From contig CALSFV010000310.1 of NCBI GenBank assembly GCA_943737045.1, positions 1 through 64,000 of the forward strand: 64,000 nucleotides of DNA, read 5' to 3'. Source of the DNA: Parapristionchus giblindavisi (lineage: Eukaryota; Nematoda; Chromadorea; Rhabditida; Diplogasteridae). The stretch's first letter is position 1, and each line of letters starts with the position of its first letter. The position numbers and the translations under genes were made by a program. Below are positions 11,007 to 24,224 of the stretch, one piece after another. The notes under the pieces are model-generated. The model saw nothing but the letters and a program-made list of their open reading frames with translations, was not told the DNA's origin and made no database searches.

Positions 11007-11291
11007 TTTACCCATATAAAGAGATTGCGTTCCTATTTAGAAAAATTGACAATCTTTCGGCACTACTGAGCAAGTGAGTCGAAAAAGAACTGTTTTTCGA
11101 CTCACCCATGACATCAACGAACGGCTGCCAGGCAGGGGGGGGGGGAATGGGTGAGCAGTTAGAGACTGCTCACCAGTTGGAGGGTGGCAATATAGGTGAG
11201 TGAAGAGACATTCTCGCCACCATAGTGTTTACCCATATAAGGAGATTTCGTTCCTATTTACAAAAATACACAATCGTTCGATACTATTGAG
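11007..11291. repeat. Hairpin cassette: two hairpins around a G-run, bounded by 64 bp direct repeats (copy 1)
   Basis: Direct repeats 11007-11070 and 11228-11291 match at 55 of 64 positions. Between them lie a hairpin with perfect 13 bp arms (11074-11086 and 11093-11105), a run of 11 G (11135-11145) and a second hairpin with perfect 10 bp arms (11150-11159 and 11165-11174). The cassette recurs at about 19675-19960, 28403-28683, 45266-45550 and 53930-54216, with G-runs of 7 to 12. It may be a small decayed mobile element. Confidence 0.75.
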
Positions 11292-11730
11292 GTGTTTAAA
11301 TCCAAGCATGACCGCGGATACAAGTAAAATCATGGCTATGCGCATGGCCTTTTTTTGCAGATTTAACTGGAAATTTTCCAATTTTCGCGAGGCAAAGCTA
11401 AGTGCAAAGTCCAGCAAGGCAAGGCAAGGCCGTGCGCAAAAAGAATCAGTGTTTTCTTTGATTTTCGGCTTAAAGTGCTCAAAAAAGGATCATACGATAT
11501 TTATCTCAGTAGCATACTATATAAATGACCTAATTTAGTTGTTTTCCGTGAAACAACGAATTTCAACGCTTTTGAAGTGTATAAAACCATCTTTTTCGAG
11601 CAAAAATCGAGCACGCATTTTCTTGCATTTTCCGTTCTGAAGTTCTGAACACCGCATAAGACAAATGAGACAAATGGCAGAGGCCCTTTCGACGAAAAAT
11701 AAAGTAAGAAATGCCACTGACCGTCAGGGA

Positions 11731-11832
11731 CTAGGACTCCATTCTTGACTTTCTCTTCTTCTTGTCTCCACAGATAGTCCTCTGGGACTTGGCGGCCTTC
11801 TTCGCTCCCTTGGCGGATGGCTTGGGTGGCAT
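11731..11832 (-). pseudogene. Histone H2B 5' fragment (copy 1)
   Basis: ATG at 11832 begins MPPKPSAKGAKKAAKSQ, a typical nematode-like H2B tail, and continues to KKKRKSRMES, where H2B normally enters its first helix with Glu-Ser-Tyr. The Tyr position is TAG (11731-11733) and no histone-fold sequence follows. The result is a 33-codon tail-only remnant. A foldback MITE sits 45 bp upstream of the ATG. H2B and H2A genes are commonly adjacent in animals. Here only the start of H2B and the end of H2A remain, in the same orientation, about 3.4 kb apart. Confidence 0.85.
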
Positions 11833-11877
11833 ACTGACGATGAGGGTTGGTTAGTGGCGAGGTGTTAGGGCTTACTG

Positions 11878-12027
11878 AGGCCGTATGCATGAACACCGGC
11901 AAACCGTTTGTCCGACAAACGTGACGTCACAACCGTAGGAGGAGGCGTTTGCCCAAAATCTTCCGCCTACGCTTTTGACGTCACGTTAGTTGGACACACG
12001 GTTTGTCGGCGTTCATGCATACGGCCT
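11878..12027. mobile_element. 150 bp foldback MITE (copy 1)
   Basis: The ends are AGGCCGTATGCATGAAC and its exact reverse complement. The whole element folds as one imperfect palindrome of two 75 bp arms, with arm identity of roughly 80 percent by eye. Each arm carries a GTGACGTCA word like a CREB/ATF site. A target duplication is not clear (TTA lies close to both ends). It sits just upstream of the H2B start, so it would have disturbed the 5' region. Confidence 0.8.
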
Positions 12028-13994
12028 TAGAAGGACAAAATATGAAAATATCACAAAGTAAAATCATTGCAAAAGGTAAAATATGCTTTCGCAACTTGAG
12101 GAAGAGAGATGCTGCAAAATACCGTATACCACACAACAGATCGATGACTAATCAGTTGGGACACATTCACGACTTCATTGTTTTTTTATAATTAATTTTA
12201 CAAATAATTCACCATTAAATTTTCAATTTCTTGCGCTTAAAAATCGTAAAAATACGTAATCAATATAATATCATAAAAGTGGAGAATATAAATGGGCCGA
12301 TTTTTCGCAATGGCCTTAACAATGCATACTAAGTAAATGAGTGATATCTCGATGATTTTACCTACTTTGACGTACTTTTGTCGTCTAATAATAATGAACA
12401 CATGACGAGAAACCGATATAAACGTAATCAGAGGTTTAGGAGCAGTTTGAAAAATCGCGTCGACGACGTCATCTGAAGTCTACCAGTCAAGTCCTCTATG
12501 TGAAAACACACGTTTGTGAAAGAATCGGGTCGATCGGAGAGAAAAATGTTCATCGACGATGACGTCCGTCTGAAATCTACCTTCAGAAGGTCTGATAACC
12601 ATATGTTCCAAGTTTGACGTCGATCCGTCAACGTTGAGGACCTCTTCACTCTATAGAATCCACTAGAAAAAATATTCCAAGTCCAGAAATAGTTAGCTGT
12701 ACTAGACTGGTCAATTTTTGACCAGACTGGTCAATTTTTGTCCAGTTAAATAACTACTTGGTTATTGAAAATCAGTTAAAAGAAATCCGAGCCACGTGTA
12801 AAATAGTCTTTAACTAACCATTAGTTGTTTAAAAGGGCTTAAATCTAAGCGCGGAGATGGTCGAAAATAGCGTGAAAAAGAGGTAGGGTTCATTAGTTGA
12901 ATGGTCCTAGGATTACGGAGTAATCGCGCTATTTTCTATATTGCAGCTTTATGCATAAATTAGGGAGAAATCGCGCTATTTTCTATCGCAGCATTATGCA
13001 TAAATTACCGGGAAATCACGCTATTTTCTCAGTTGCAATACAATAGAAAAATACGGGAATTCACGATATTTTTTCAATTGCAATTATGCTAATTAAGTTT
13101 TTTTCGATGAATATATAAAATAATATTCTATGTAGATATCAAATATTGATTGGTCTAATCATTCACAAAAGTGATTATATCAATTCCGAACATCTTTATA
13201 TGAGGCCGCTTGCGTAAGAATCAACTAAAATCAGTGAATTCTGGCACTATCAATAAATCAAGTTTTGGGGATCGGGGGTTCTCAAGGGTGCTGATGACGA
13301 TGGTCATATTCATTTTGCACCTAGAGAGACCGTTGAGGTCTGACGACGCCACACTGAAATCGAGTTTTTAGTCATTTCTCGTCACATGATGATGATAAAT
13401 TTTACAGACTATTTCTTACGGGGCAGAATCTGATGGCGATCACGCCTGTCTAATTCATTTTTCATGAAAAAGAAAAAAATTCAGCCAATTTGCAGATATT
13501 TTGGAGAAAATGAACTTTAAGTGTAATCATTTTGCCGCTGGAATGGATGCAAGAGGCGAGAATGTGTGGTGGTGCGAGAGAGCAGAGGGGATAAATAAAG
13601 AGATAAATGACAGACAGATAAAGGAGAGGAGGGGAGTTCACGAACAAATACAATACCCGAAAAATAAATATAAAATCAAACTATTATTATCCCGCGTCTC
13701 TATACAACACATGAAATCTGTAAAAATCGAAATTGTAGCAGTTTTCCTTCAATAACTCGAAAACGGCTTGATATAACAATTTGGACAATTGTACACTTTT
13801 CAATCTCCTTTTCGAGAGAATCATTTCTATTTTTTTTTTGAAAAGGAAATTGGACAACGTTGAAGTGAGATATGTTCGAAAAACGGAAAGTGATCAAAAT
13901 CGATTAAAGGTGGCCACCCGCGAATACTCATGCAAATCTCTTGTATCTCACTTATGCAATTTTTCAATTGATGTGCAAGAAGTGGCCACTCATC

Positions 13995-14066
13995 AATCCC
14001 TTAGCGCAGTGGTATAACTTCTGACTAGATAGCGCATTGTCACGGGTTCGAATCTTATTGCCGAAC
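13995..14066 (+). other. tRNA-like sequence (copy 2)
   Basis: Same A box (14002-14012) and B box as in copy 1, identical over the whole 72 bp. Stems are broken in the same way. Confidence 0.6.
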
Positions 14067-16784
14067 TTTCTTATTTTCAAAAAGCGCGCCTTTGCCTGCG
14101 ATTGCAAGCACGATTCATTCTTGATTCTAGCGATCAATAAGCTGAATTTGCATAAAATAAATAGTGTACGGTGTGTAGAATATCTTTTGCTAACTTTCTG
14201 TCTTCACGGTTTGTTCACGAAAATGTTCGCGGGAGTCCACCTTGAAGTCCATGAGCTATCTAGTAATAGACCCTGGGGGTCAAGAAATACGTGCAATGAA
14301 CTAGATAGTAATATTGTGCGTCGTTTGAAGACATAATTTTTGCAATAAAACGGATGGGGTCAAGAAAATATTTTCGAGATAACTTTTTTTTGTTTTTCTC
14401 GTTTTTCGCCCTAAAGATGACTTAGCAGCGAAAGGCTCATCATCAACTTTTTGGAGTGCATTAGAAGACGATTCGAATACACCTATCGGCTCGTTGTACG
14501 ATGAAAATGAACCGAGTTATGATCATTTTCAGGGTAGATCACTAAAAATCGATAATCTCCAATTTTGGCCAAATAAAGTGGCTATGTCTTCTCATGACCC
14601 CCAACCACACCCACTGACCGAATTTCATCGAAATCGGAGAGAAAAATTTTTTCCTAGTGGCATTGCTGGACGTTTTTTTCAACATTTTTACAGGATACCC
14701 GTGATAAGTAATTGAAAAGGCTCCAGACAACGTTTTTAATTTCTACTATTTATTCAAAAGTTACGAAAAAGTAGAGCACATTTTCCTCGTTTTACACACC
14801 ACTTCGCCACTTTTTCGTTTCATTTATTTTCATCTCATGACTTTAGGACACTGCATAAATATTTGTAATTATGAGGGTCTGTTTGTGATTTCGTGGAATC
14901 TCACTTGATCATTCAAGAATCTGACGTATATCGAAAATGAAAAGAATGATAAGTTGCAAGTGGGAGCTGTATATTTTTAATGTAATGATGCATGATTGGT
15001 GTGCGTACCTCCTTTATTCTGTATATTTATCGAAGAAATTCATTGATCAGAGTAGATTCTAATGGATTTTTCAAAATATGAAACAATGCTACAAACTCTC
15101 ACGCAAAATCAGCATAGATAATAGGATTAAGCTTTACCCTTTACCGTTCTTTTCTATACTAACTCGTTAATTCATGAACTACAGTAGTAACTCTTTCCAA
15201 ATAATCAATCAATACTCGACAGATATCTGACATCATTCGCAGGTTAAAGGGCTACTTCCTCCAGATATATGGGGCCCGTTGCTTGAAAACCAATGTTCTG
15301 AGAGTTTCTCGAACTTTCTGAAACCTTCTTGATATTTTTCTTCCTGGAAACTATTGTTTGGTACTGTAGGGTCATGGAAGAGGGTTCGGTAGAGAGAAAG
15401 GAGAGAAGAGAAAAGAGACAGAGAGGAATGGGAGATAGAATGAGGGAGAAGAGATAGAAGATGGAGAGAGAAAAGAAAGAGACAGAGAGGTAGAGAGTGG
15501 GAAGAGAGCGCGCACGACTTGTTTTAAAGGCAAATCCTAAGCTAATTTTATTACGGGGAAATCGTGTTAATTTCTCAATTACATCATTTGCATAAATTTT
15601 TTCGCTAATCACATCTTTCGTATTGCCCAAATCTTTCTCATAATGCCATTACTCTCAATTACTCTGCATTCGATTATCCTTTGGTAGCGAGATAATTCCA
15701 TGCGAAATTACTTATTGAGAGTTTAAAATGAAATAATGCTATTGGTGTCATTGTGGGTGATAGATCTCTGAAATTATTGCATTTTTGATATTTTCGAAAT
15801 TGATATCACGTGAGTTCAATCGTAAAGGGAGAGTAACCTTTGTCAATATTCGCGTTTAGCTCGTGGGGAATCTTACCACGACGTTACAATGATGGAAATA
15901 ATCGTCACATTTAATAACTTTTGCATATGCGAGTATGCGAACGTTGTTAAATGTGTTCATATGTTCACTCTCATGAGGTGCCCTATTCCAGGGATTTTTA
16001 GCATACTGTGTTTGACAATGGTTTCTCTCCCTCTAAGAGAGGATGAATATTAGCAGGGAAATAGGTAATAGTAAATCGTGCATTGTGCTTTACACAACAT
16101 TCATAAACATACTGCATGTAAATGCAAAAATGAAAGATGAGAAAAGCTGATGGAACTAGAAAAAAATCTCGCAGTTTACCCGATTTGCTTATTATATCAT
16201 CGTATACGTCACTCTTGAATTCTTTAGCACTTAAGAAACAGATGAACGAGAGATGACATAGTTTTAAAGAAAAGCTCGACTACCCTCATCAACGCACGTG
16301 TATAAATCTACATAGATGGGAATTGAGAGATTAAGAACACATCTACATCAACATATCAACTAACAAAACTTTAAACATTGTATTCTTGATATGCAAATAA
16401 TTGTTAGACATGAATTATCACCTACCTCTCATTGATTTCAACTGAAATATTACGTCAAAAATCAGTCGGATTGTTGGAGAGGCTAACAAACTCATATCTA
16501 AAATACCATAATCAACCTTGACTACCGTAACATCTGAATTCATTGTCTCAAATAGAACAGTAGGCTTACTTAGAATCTCCTAACTCTCACAGAATTCCCA
16601 TGTATTTCCAAATTTCGGTAGTCGACCCTACCGTAATATCTGTGTGAGTGATCTCAAATCCGCAACGCTAAACTTAGCTGACAGCTGATTTCACACATCG
16701 ATTAGATACACAGTCAATAATTGAAATGCACGAGCTTTATTCATAGACATATTTGAGATCAAACTTGATTTGGTATAGGATTGT

Positions 16785-16800
16785 GGCCCTAAAGAGGGCC
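16785..16800 (-). terminator. Histone mRNA 3' stem-loop (copy 2)
   Basis: Identical 16 nt stem-loop 41 nt past the TAA of the second H2A-like exon. Confidence 0.92.
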
Positions 16801-16840
16801 GTTGGGTTCTGGGTTTAGCCGTGAGTACTAAGCAAGGCGT

Positions 16841-18362
16841 TTATTCCTTTTCTCCGGCGGTCTTCTTGGGGAGAAGAACGGCGTTGATGTTGGGAAGAAC
16901 ACCTCCTTGAGCGATGGTGACTCCAGCCCTGAGCTTGTTCAGCTCCTCGTCGTTGCGGACGGCAAGCTGGAGATGGCGATGATTGATTCTGGTCTTCTTG
17001 TAGGGACCATCGTGAACTGAATGTTCAAGATTATAGGTAGATCAATCGATAATTCAAAGCAAATATTGAAGAGATACCGCACTCTACCACACTCCTTCTC
17101 AATATTCCGAAAACGAGTCAAAAATAATGTATCATTCAATGTAACACAATGCAGAATACACTATGAGCCCAACAACCGTCAGAATTGATATAATATAAAA
17201 AGGATAGCTTAACAGAAACAATTGGGGACTCCTTGTGACCAAAATCTAGGGCCAAATTCACGCACCCACCTATGGTCCCATATATCAGAACAGTATTCTA
17301 TCTACAGTATCCCTGGAACGACTACAGTACCCCATCTTCTATCGTACCTGAATCCTCCATAGTCTCCCTGGTCTCGTCGATACGCCGGCCATTGTGCGCC
17401 CAGACGGGCAAACTAAAAAAACGAAATTAAAATAATCCTAAATCCTTCGAATAGACCCATTTCTAGAGAACCTCCTCTCACTCTTGATCAATTATTACAT
17501 TATCGATTGATGTTTTACTATCAATCGATAACTAATTGACCAAAACCGTGTGGGATACGAACCAATCTACAATCTAGTAGGGATACGAACAGCAGTAATA
17601 ATGTTTTGATTGATTGATCAGACTACAATCAGGCCGATTGATATGAAACGAAAGTAAAAATGGCGATTTATAAGCAAAACAACGAATTTTCCAAATCTAC
17701 CCACTATGAAAAAAACGGCGAGTGCATCGAAAATGTAGGTGCCTTATCACATATTTCCAATGCGTTTTCCAAAGAACAATATAACCAAGTACAAGATATT
17801 ATTATTTGCTAGAAAATGTAAAGAACACAGTATCCATATTCTTAATCAATCAATCAATAAATCAATAAACTGACACCATCTCCTACGCGAAGTAGAACGA
17901 GAGGGCGGAGGAATGACACATGAGGAGAGTAGCTGACTAAATGAAGAGATTAAAGTTCGAAGATCAAAGATTAATGATTGCAATACAATCTATATAAAAA
18001 AAGAGGTGTGCCTATTTCTGCTCAAGAACTCATCTACTATAAGCCTACAGTATCAACCAAACTATCTACAGTATGACGAAAGTAGGACCAATACCGTACC
18101 CTCTGATCGGCCCTGTACAGGAGGGGCGATAACTCGTTCAAATTTTGATTTCCTGGTGTAAATATATACATGGAAAAAGTTTTCGAAAGTTGCACATTCG
18201 CGTTTTAAGCTACTTTTTGTCCCTCTGAACAATACACTATATTTGCCAAATAATTCTCAGCCCGGTGTTTTTATGTTTCTTAAGATTAATATGAATGACA
18301 TACACTCACGTCTGAATCGGAGGTCTCGGTAGGGTCCTCCACACGCATCGGGTTGACGCCAT
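16841..18362 (-). pseudogene. H2A C-terminal piece with fusion exons (copy 2)
   Basis: Exon-like blocks at 16841-17016, 17348-17412 and 18310-18362, the same sequences and phases as copy 1. The intron between the second and third blocks has one extra A. Confidence 0.7.
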
Positions 18363-19087
18363 GATGAGAGATTCAATGAGGGGAAGGATACGAATCTGAT
18401 TATGAGAATGCATTATTGATTGATACAGTAAAATGGATTCACTTTTCGAAATGGCTCGTTTGTAACTAAGCTCTCTTGTATTATCATAAAACACAAAAAA
18501 CAGTGAAATTATTATCGCCATACATTTTCATACCCTCGCAGTGCGAGGATTGACCCACTATATGAGGTTCATTTTAGGCCACTTGATAAAAAAGGGAAGC
18601 TAAAAAGACGATTTTTAAGCGAAAATAACGAATTTTGTGAATCAACCCACCCTATTTCGAGAATTGACCCATTATAAAAAAAATAAACAACACGGGTATC
18701 GAAAATGTATGATTATCGCACGAGATCAGTTGGGGGTTCCTGCCACTTTTGTTTTATTCTAAAGTTTAGAAAGGAAAAGAAAATCGGAGAAAACTCTCGA
18801 TGTTTTCTACTCTTTCGTCTTTGTTTCTTAGCCTTTCGTTCTTACGATTGTAAAGTATATAAAAAACCAATACACCAGGGTATTCAACTCGGGGAAACCC
18901 CCCCCCCCCCCAATGTGCATCGCTACTACAAATCCTGAAGAATTTCATGAATCATTTAATTACTCCAAAGTTGTCGTCTTTACTATTTTAAGGGTCCTGT
19001 GAAATACAAATTTCGGATTCCACTATACCAAAACCCAGCTACAAAGCTGTATTTACTGATTAAAGAGTAAGTAAACAATAAAATTAC

Positions 19088-19349
19088 CAGCTGTGAGGAA
19101 AAGTGAGGGCGTTGATGATGTCGTTTCCAGGAAGGGTGTAGAGGTGCTTGCTCTCGATGAGATCCCAAAGCATGGCCTGGATGCAATAGCAAATAAGATT
19201 CGTAGAGTTGGGCAAAGGTAATGCAAAAAGCAAAATTAAGACCATACCTTGACAAGACAATCTTGTCCCATCCAGCGGAGACAAAGACAGGGTCGCGGGT
19301 GGAAGGAGAGAATGTGACAGTGGAGACCCAGTCGGGTGTGACAATCCTC
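19088..19349 (-). pseudogene. RACK1 fragment (copy 2)
   Basis: Blocks at 19088-19176 and 19248-19349. It has the same 5 bp duplication and a private one-base insertion after CHT that breaks the CHTDW frame, so this copy carries a second frameshift. Confidence 0.85.
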
Positions 19350-20399
19350 CTAAAAAGAATAAAATTAAAATGAACAAGTTTGGATAATGAAGCAATCATA
19401 GAGAGAGAGGGAGAAGAAAAGATGAGTGGTCTGACCACTACAAAATAAAAGATAATGTTAAGGTTATCACTTAATCTTTCACCCTCGCTAAGGTCATAAG
19501 TCAAAGTAGTTAAGGTAAATTAAGCTATACAATTATAGCTAGTCAAAAAAGTAAGGTTATGATTTTGACTTAACCTTTAACGCTCACTAAGTTCATAAGT
19601 TAAGGTAAGCCAACAAGGATAGGTTTTTTTTTTCAACAAGGATAGGCGTTGTAGCCCGCGAATCATACGCGATCTTTACCCATATAAAGAGATTGCGTTC
19701 CTATTTAGAAAAATTGACAATCTTTCGGCACTACTGAGCAAGTGAGTCGAAAAAGAACTGTTTTTCGACTCACCCATGACATCAACGAACGGCTGCCAGG
19801 CAGGGGGGGGGGGGAATGGGTGAGCAGTTAGAGACTGCTCACCAGTTGGAGGGTGGCAATATAGGTGAGTGAAGAGACATTCTCGCCACCATAGTGTTTA
19901 CCCATATAAGGAGATTTCGTTCCTATTTACAAAAATACACAATCGTTCGATACTATTGAGGTGTTTAAATCCAAGCATGACCGCGGATACAAGTAAAATC
20001 ATGGCTATGCGCATGGCCTTTTTTTGCAGATTTAACTGGAAATTTTCCAATTTTCGCGAGGCAAAGCTAAGTGCAAAGTCCAGCAAGGCAAGGCAAGGCC
20101 GTGCGCAAAAAGAATCAGTGTTTTCTTTGATTTTCGGCTTAAAGTGCTCAAAAAAGGATCATACGATATTTATCTCAGTAGCATACTATATAAATGACCT
20201 AATTTAGTTGTTTTCCGTGAAACAACGAATTTCAACGCTTTTGAAGTGTATAAAACCATCTTTTTCGAGCAAAAATCGAGCACGCATTTTCTTGCATTTT
20301 CCGTTCTGAAGTTCTGAACACCGCATAAGACAAATGAGACAAATGGCAGAGGCCCTTTCGACGAAAAATAAAGTAAGAAATGCCACTGACCGTCAGGGA

Positions 20400-20501
20400 C
20401 TAGGACTCCATTCTTGACTTTCTCTTCTTCTTGTCTCCACAGATAGTCCTCTGGGACTTGGCGGCCTTCTTCGCTCCCTTGGCGGATGGCTTGGGTGGCA
20501 T
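20400..20501 (-). pseudogene. Histone H2B 5' fragment (copy 2)
   Basis: Same 33 codons and TAG as copy 1. Confidence 0.85.
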
Positions 20502-20546
20502 ACTGACGATGAGGGTTGGTTAGTGGCGAGGTGTTAGGGCTTACTG

Positions 20547-20696
20547 AGGCCGTATGCATGAACACCGGCAAACCGTTTGTCCGACAAACGTGACGTCACA
20601 ACCGTAGGAGGAGGCGTTTGCCCAAAATCTTCCGCCTACGCTTTTGACGTCACGTTAGTTGGACACACGGTTTGTCGGCGTTCATGCATACGGCCT
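20547..20696. mobile_element. 150 bp foldback MITE (copy 2)
   Basis: Identical to copy 1 and at the same position in the unit, so it was inserted before the array was amplified. Confidence 0.8.
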
Positions 20697-22663
20697 TAGA
20701 AGGACAAAATATGAAAATATCACAAAGTAAAATCATTGCAAAAGGTAAAATATGCTTTCGCAACTTGAGGAAGAGAGATGCTGCAAAATACCGTATACCA
20801 CACAACAGATCGATGACTAATCAGTTGGGACACATTCACGACTTCATTGTTTTTTTATAATTAATTTTACAAATAATTCACCATTAAATTTTCAATTTCT
20901 TGCGCTTAAAAATCGTAAAAATACGTAATCAATATAATATCATAAAAGTGGAGAATATAAATGGGCCGATTTTTCGCAATGGCCTTAACAATGCATACTA
21001 AGTAAATGAGTGATATCTCGATGATTTTACCTACTTTGACGTACTTTTGTCGTCTAATAATAATGAACACATGACGAGAAACCGATATAAACGTAATCAG
21101 AGGTTTAGGAGCAGTTTGAAAAATCGCGTCGACGACGTCATCTGAAGTCTACCAGTCAAGTCCTCTATGTGAAAACACACGTTTGTGAAAGAATCGGGTC
21201 GATCGGAGAGAAAAATGTTCATCGACGATGACGTCCGTCTGAAATCTACCTTCAGAAGGTCTGATAACCATATGTTCCAAGTTTGACGTCGATCCGTCAA
21301 CGTTGAGGACCTCTTCACTCTATAGAATCCACTAGAAAAAATATTCCAAGTCCAGAAATAGTTAGCTGTACTAGACTGGTCAATTTTTGACCAGACTGGT
21401 CAATTTTTGTCCAGTTAAATAACTACTTGGTTATTGAAAATCAGTTAAAAGAAATCCGAGCCACGTGTAAAATAGTCTTTAACTAACCATTAGTTGTTTA
21501 AAAGGGCTTAAATCTAAGCGCGGAGATGGTCGAAAATAGCGTGAAAAAGAGGTAGGGTTCATTAGTTGAATGGTCCTAGGATTACGGAGTAATCGCGCTA
21601 TTTTCTATATTGCAGCTTTATGCATAAATTAGGGAGAAATCGCGCTATTTTCTATCGCAGCATTATGCATAAATTACCGGGAAATCACGCTATTTTCTCA
21701 GTTGCAATACAATAGAAAAATACGGGAATTCACGATATTTTTTCAATTGCAATTATGCTAATTAAGTTTTTTTCGATGAATATATAAAACAATATTCTAT
21801 GTAGATATCAAATATTGATTGGTCTAATCATTCACAAAAGTGATTATATCAATTCCGAACATCTTTATATGAGGCCGCTTGCGTAAGAATCAACTAAAAT
21901 CAGTGAATTCTGGCACTATCAATAAATCAAGTTTTGGGGATCGGGGGTTCTCAAGGGTGCTGATGACGATGGTCATATTCATTTTGCACCTAGAGAGACC
22001 GTTGAGGTCTGACGACGCCACACTGAAATCGAGTTTTTAGTCATTTCTCGTCACATGATGATGATAAATTTTACAGACTATTTCTTACGGGGCAGAATCT
22101 GATGGCGATCACGCCTGTCTAATTCATTTTTCATGAAAAAGAAAAAAATTCAGCCAATTTGCAGATATTTTGGAGAAAATGAACTTTAAGTGTAATCATT
22201 TTGCCGCTGGAATGGATGCAAGAGGCGAGAATGTGTGGTGGTGCGAGAGAGCAGAGGGGATAAATAAAGAGATAAATGACAGACAGATAAAGGAGAGGAG
22301 GGGAGTTCACGAACAAATACAATACCCGAAAAATAAATATAAAATCAAACTATTATTATCCCGCGTCTCTATACAACACATGAAATCTGTAAAAATCGAA
22401 ATTGTAGCAGTTTTCCTTCAATAACTCGAAAACGGCTTGATATAACAATTTGGACAATTGTACACTTTTCAATCTCCTTTTCGAGAGAATCATTTCTATT
22501 TTTTTTTTGAAAAGGAAATTGGACAACGTTGAAGTGAGATATGTTCGAAAAACGGAAAGTGATCAAAATCGATTAAAGGTGGCCACCCGCGAATACTCAT
22601 GCAAATCTCTTGTATCTCACTTATGCAATTTTTCAATTGATGTGCAAGAAGTGGCCACTCATC

Positions 22664-22735
22664 AATCCCTTAGCGCAGTGGTATAACTTCTGACTAGATA
22701 GCGCATTGTCACGGGTTCGAATCTTATTGCCGAAC
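22664..22735 (+). other. tRNA-like sequence (copy 3)
   Basis: A box at 22671-22681 with the B box 43 bp downstream, identical to copy 1. Confidence 0.6.
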
Positions 22736-24096
22736 TTTCTTATTTTCAAAAAGCGCGCCTTTGCCTGCGATTGCAAGCACGATTCATTCTTGATTCTAGC
22801 GATCAATAAGCTGAATTTGCATAAAATAAATAGTGTACGGTGTGTAGAATATCTTTTGCTAACTTTCTGTCTTCACGGTTTGTTCACGAAAATGTTCGCG
22901 GGAGTCCACCTTGAAGTCCATGAGCTATCTAGTAATAGACCCTGGGGGTCAAGAAATACGTGCAATGAACTAGATAGTAATATTGTGCGTCGTTTGAAGA
23001 CATAATTTTTGCAATAAAACGGATGGGGTCAAGAAAATATTTTCGAGATAACTTTTTTTTTGTTTTTCTCGTTTTTCGCCCTAAAGATGACTTAGCAGCG
23101 AAAGGCTCATCATCAACTTTTTGGAGTGCATTAGAAGACGATTCGAATACACCTATCGGCTCGTTGTACGATGAAAATGAACCGAGTTATGATCATTTTC
23201 AGGGTAGATCACTAAAAATCGATAATCTCCAATTTTGGCCAAATAAAGTGGCTATGTCTTCTCATGACCCCCAACCACACCCACTGACCGAATTTCATCG
23301 AAATCGGAGAGAAAAAATTTTTCCTAGTGGCATTGCTGGACGTTTTTTTCAACATTTTTACAGGATACCCGTGATAAGTAATTGAAAAGGCTCCAGACAA
23401 CGTTTTTAATTTCTACTATTTATTCAAAAGTTACGAAAAAGTAGAGCACATTTTCCTCGTTTTACACACCACTTCGCCACTTTTTCGTTTCATTTATTTT
23501 CATCTCATGACTTTAGGACACTGCATAAATATTTGTAATTATAAGGGTCTGTTTGTGATTTCGTGGAATCTCACTTGATCATTCAAGAATCTGACGTATA
23601 TCGAAAATGAAAAGAATGATAAGTTGCAAGTGGGAGCTGTATATTTTTAATGTAATGATGCATGATTGGTGTGCGTACCTCCTTTATTCTGTATATTTAT
23701 CGAAGAAATTCATTGATCAGAGTAGATTCTAATGGATTTTTCAAAATATGAAACAATGCTACAAACTCTCACGCAAAATCAGCATAGATAATAGGATTAA
23801 GCTTTACCCTTTACCGTTCTTTTCTATACTAACTCGTTAATTCATGAACTACAGTAGTAACTCTTTCCAAATAATCAATCAATACTCGACAGATATCTGA
23901 CATCATTCGCAGGTTAAAGGGCTACTTCCTCCAGATATATGGGGCCCGTTGCTTGAAAACCAATGTTCTGAGAGTTTCTCGAACTTTCTGAAACCTTCTT
24001 GATATTTTTCTTCCTGGAAACTATTGTTTGGTACTGTAGGGTCATGGAAGAGGGTTCGGTAGAGAGAAAGGAGAGAAGAGAAAAGAGACAGAGAGG

Positions 24097-24224
24097 AATG
24101 GGAGATAGAATGAGGGAGAAGAGATAGAAGATGGAGAGAGAAAAGAAAGAGACAGAGAGGAATGGGAGATAGAATGAGGGAGAAGAGATAGAAGATGGAG
24201 AGAGAAAAGAAAGAGACAGAGAGG
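24097..24224. repeat. 64 bp tandem duplication private to unit 3
   Basis: The 64 bp beginning AATGGGAGATAGAATGAGGG at 24097 is repeated exactly at 24161. All other units have one copy. A recent slippage or unequal exchange in the purine-rich tract. Confidence 0.93.

Larger units (their letters stand above)
3482..12148. repeat. Tandem 8.67 kb unit, copy 1
   Basis: This is the first unit of a head-to-tail array, and its left edge is the true array boundary. Upstream sequence is unique up to 3481, while the same internal position at 12149 continues from the end of unit 1. Unit order on the plus strand: 20 bp and 47 bp local repeats, tRNA-like promoter, purine-rich tract, histone stem-loop and H2A piece, RACK1 pieces, hairpin cassette, H2B piece, foldback MITE. 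Length 8,667 bp. About 3482-5330 and 5400-8120 contain no convincing gene. Confidence 0.98.
12149..20817. repeat. Tandem 8.67 kb unit, copy 2
   Basis: Length 8,669 bp, nearly identical to copy 1. It shares diagnostic differences with copy 3: GATGATGATAAAT, GACTATTTCTTAC, four rather than five G at about 13630, and CTTTTCGAGAGAATC. It also has one private extra G in the first RACK1 block. Confidence 0.98.

Noticed and set aside
10423..11832. One continuous gene joining H2B, RACK1 and H2A pieces
   Set aside because: The H2B piece ends in TAG before any usable donor, the RACK1 blocks are out of phase with each other in the RACK1 frame, and the second block cannot join the 9645-9730 block without a stop.
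11501..11902. A 133-codon minus-strand frame overlapping the H2B start
   Set aside because: It is a different frame from the clearly histone-like MPPKPSAKG frame and runs through the MITE arm.
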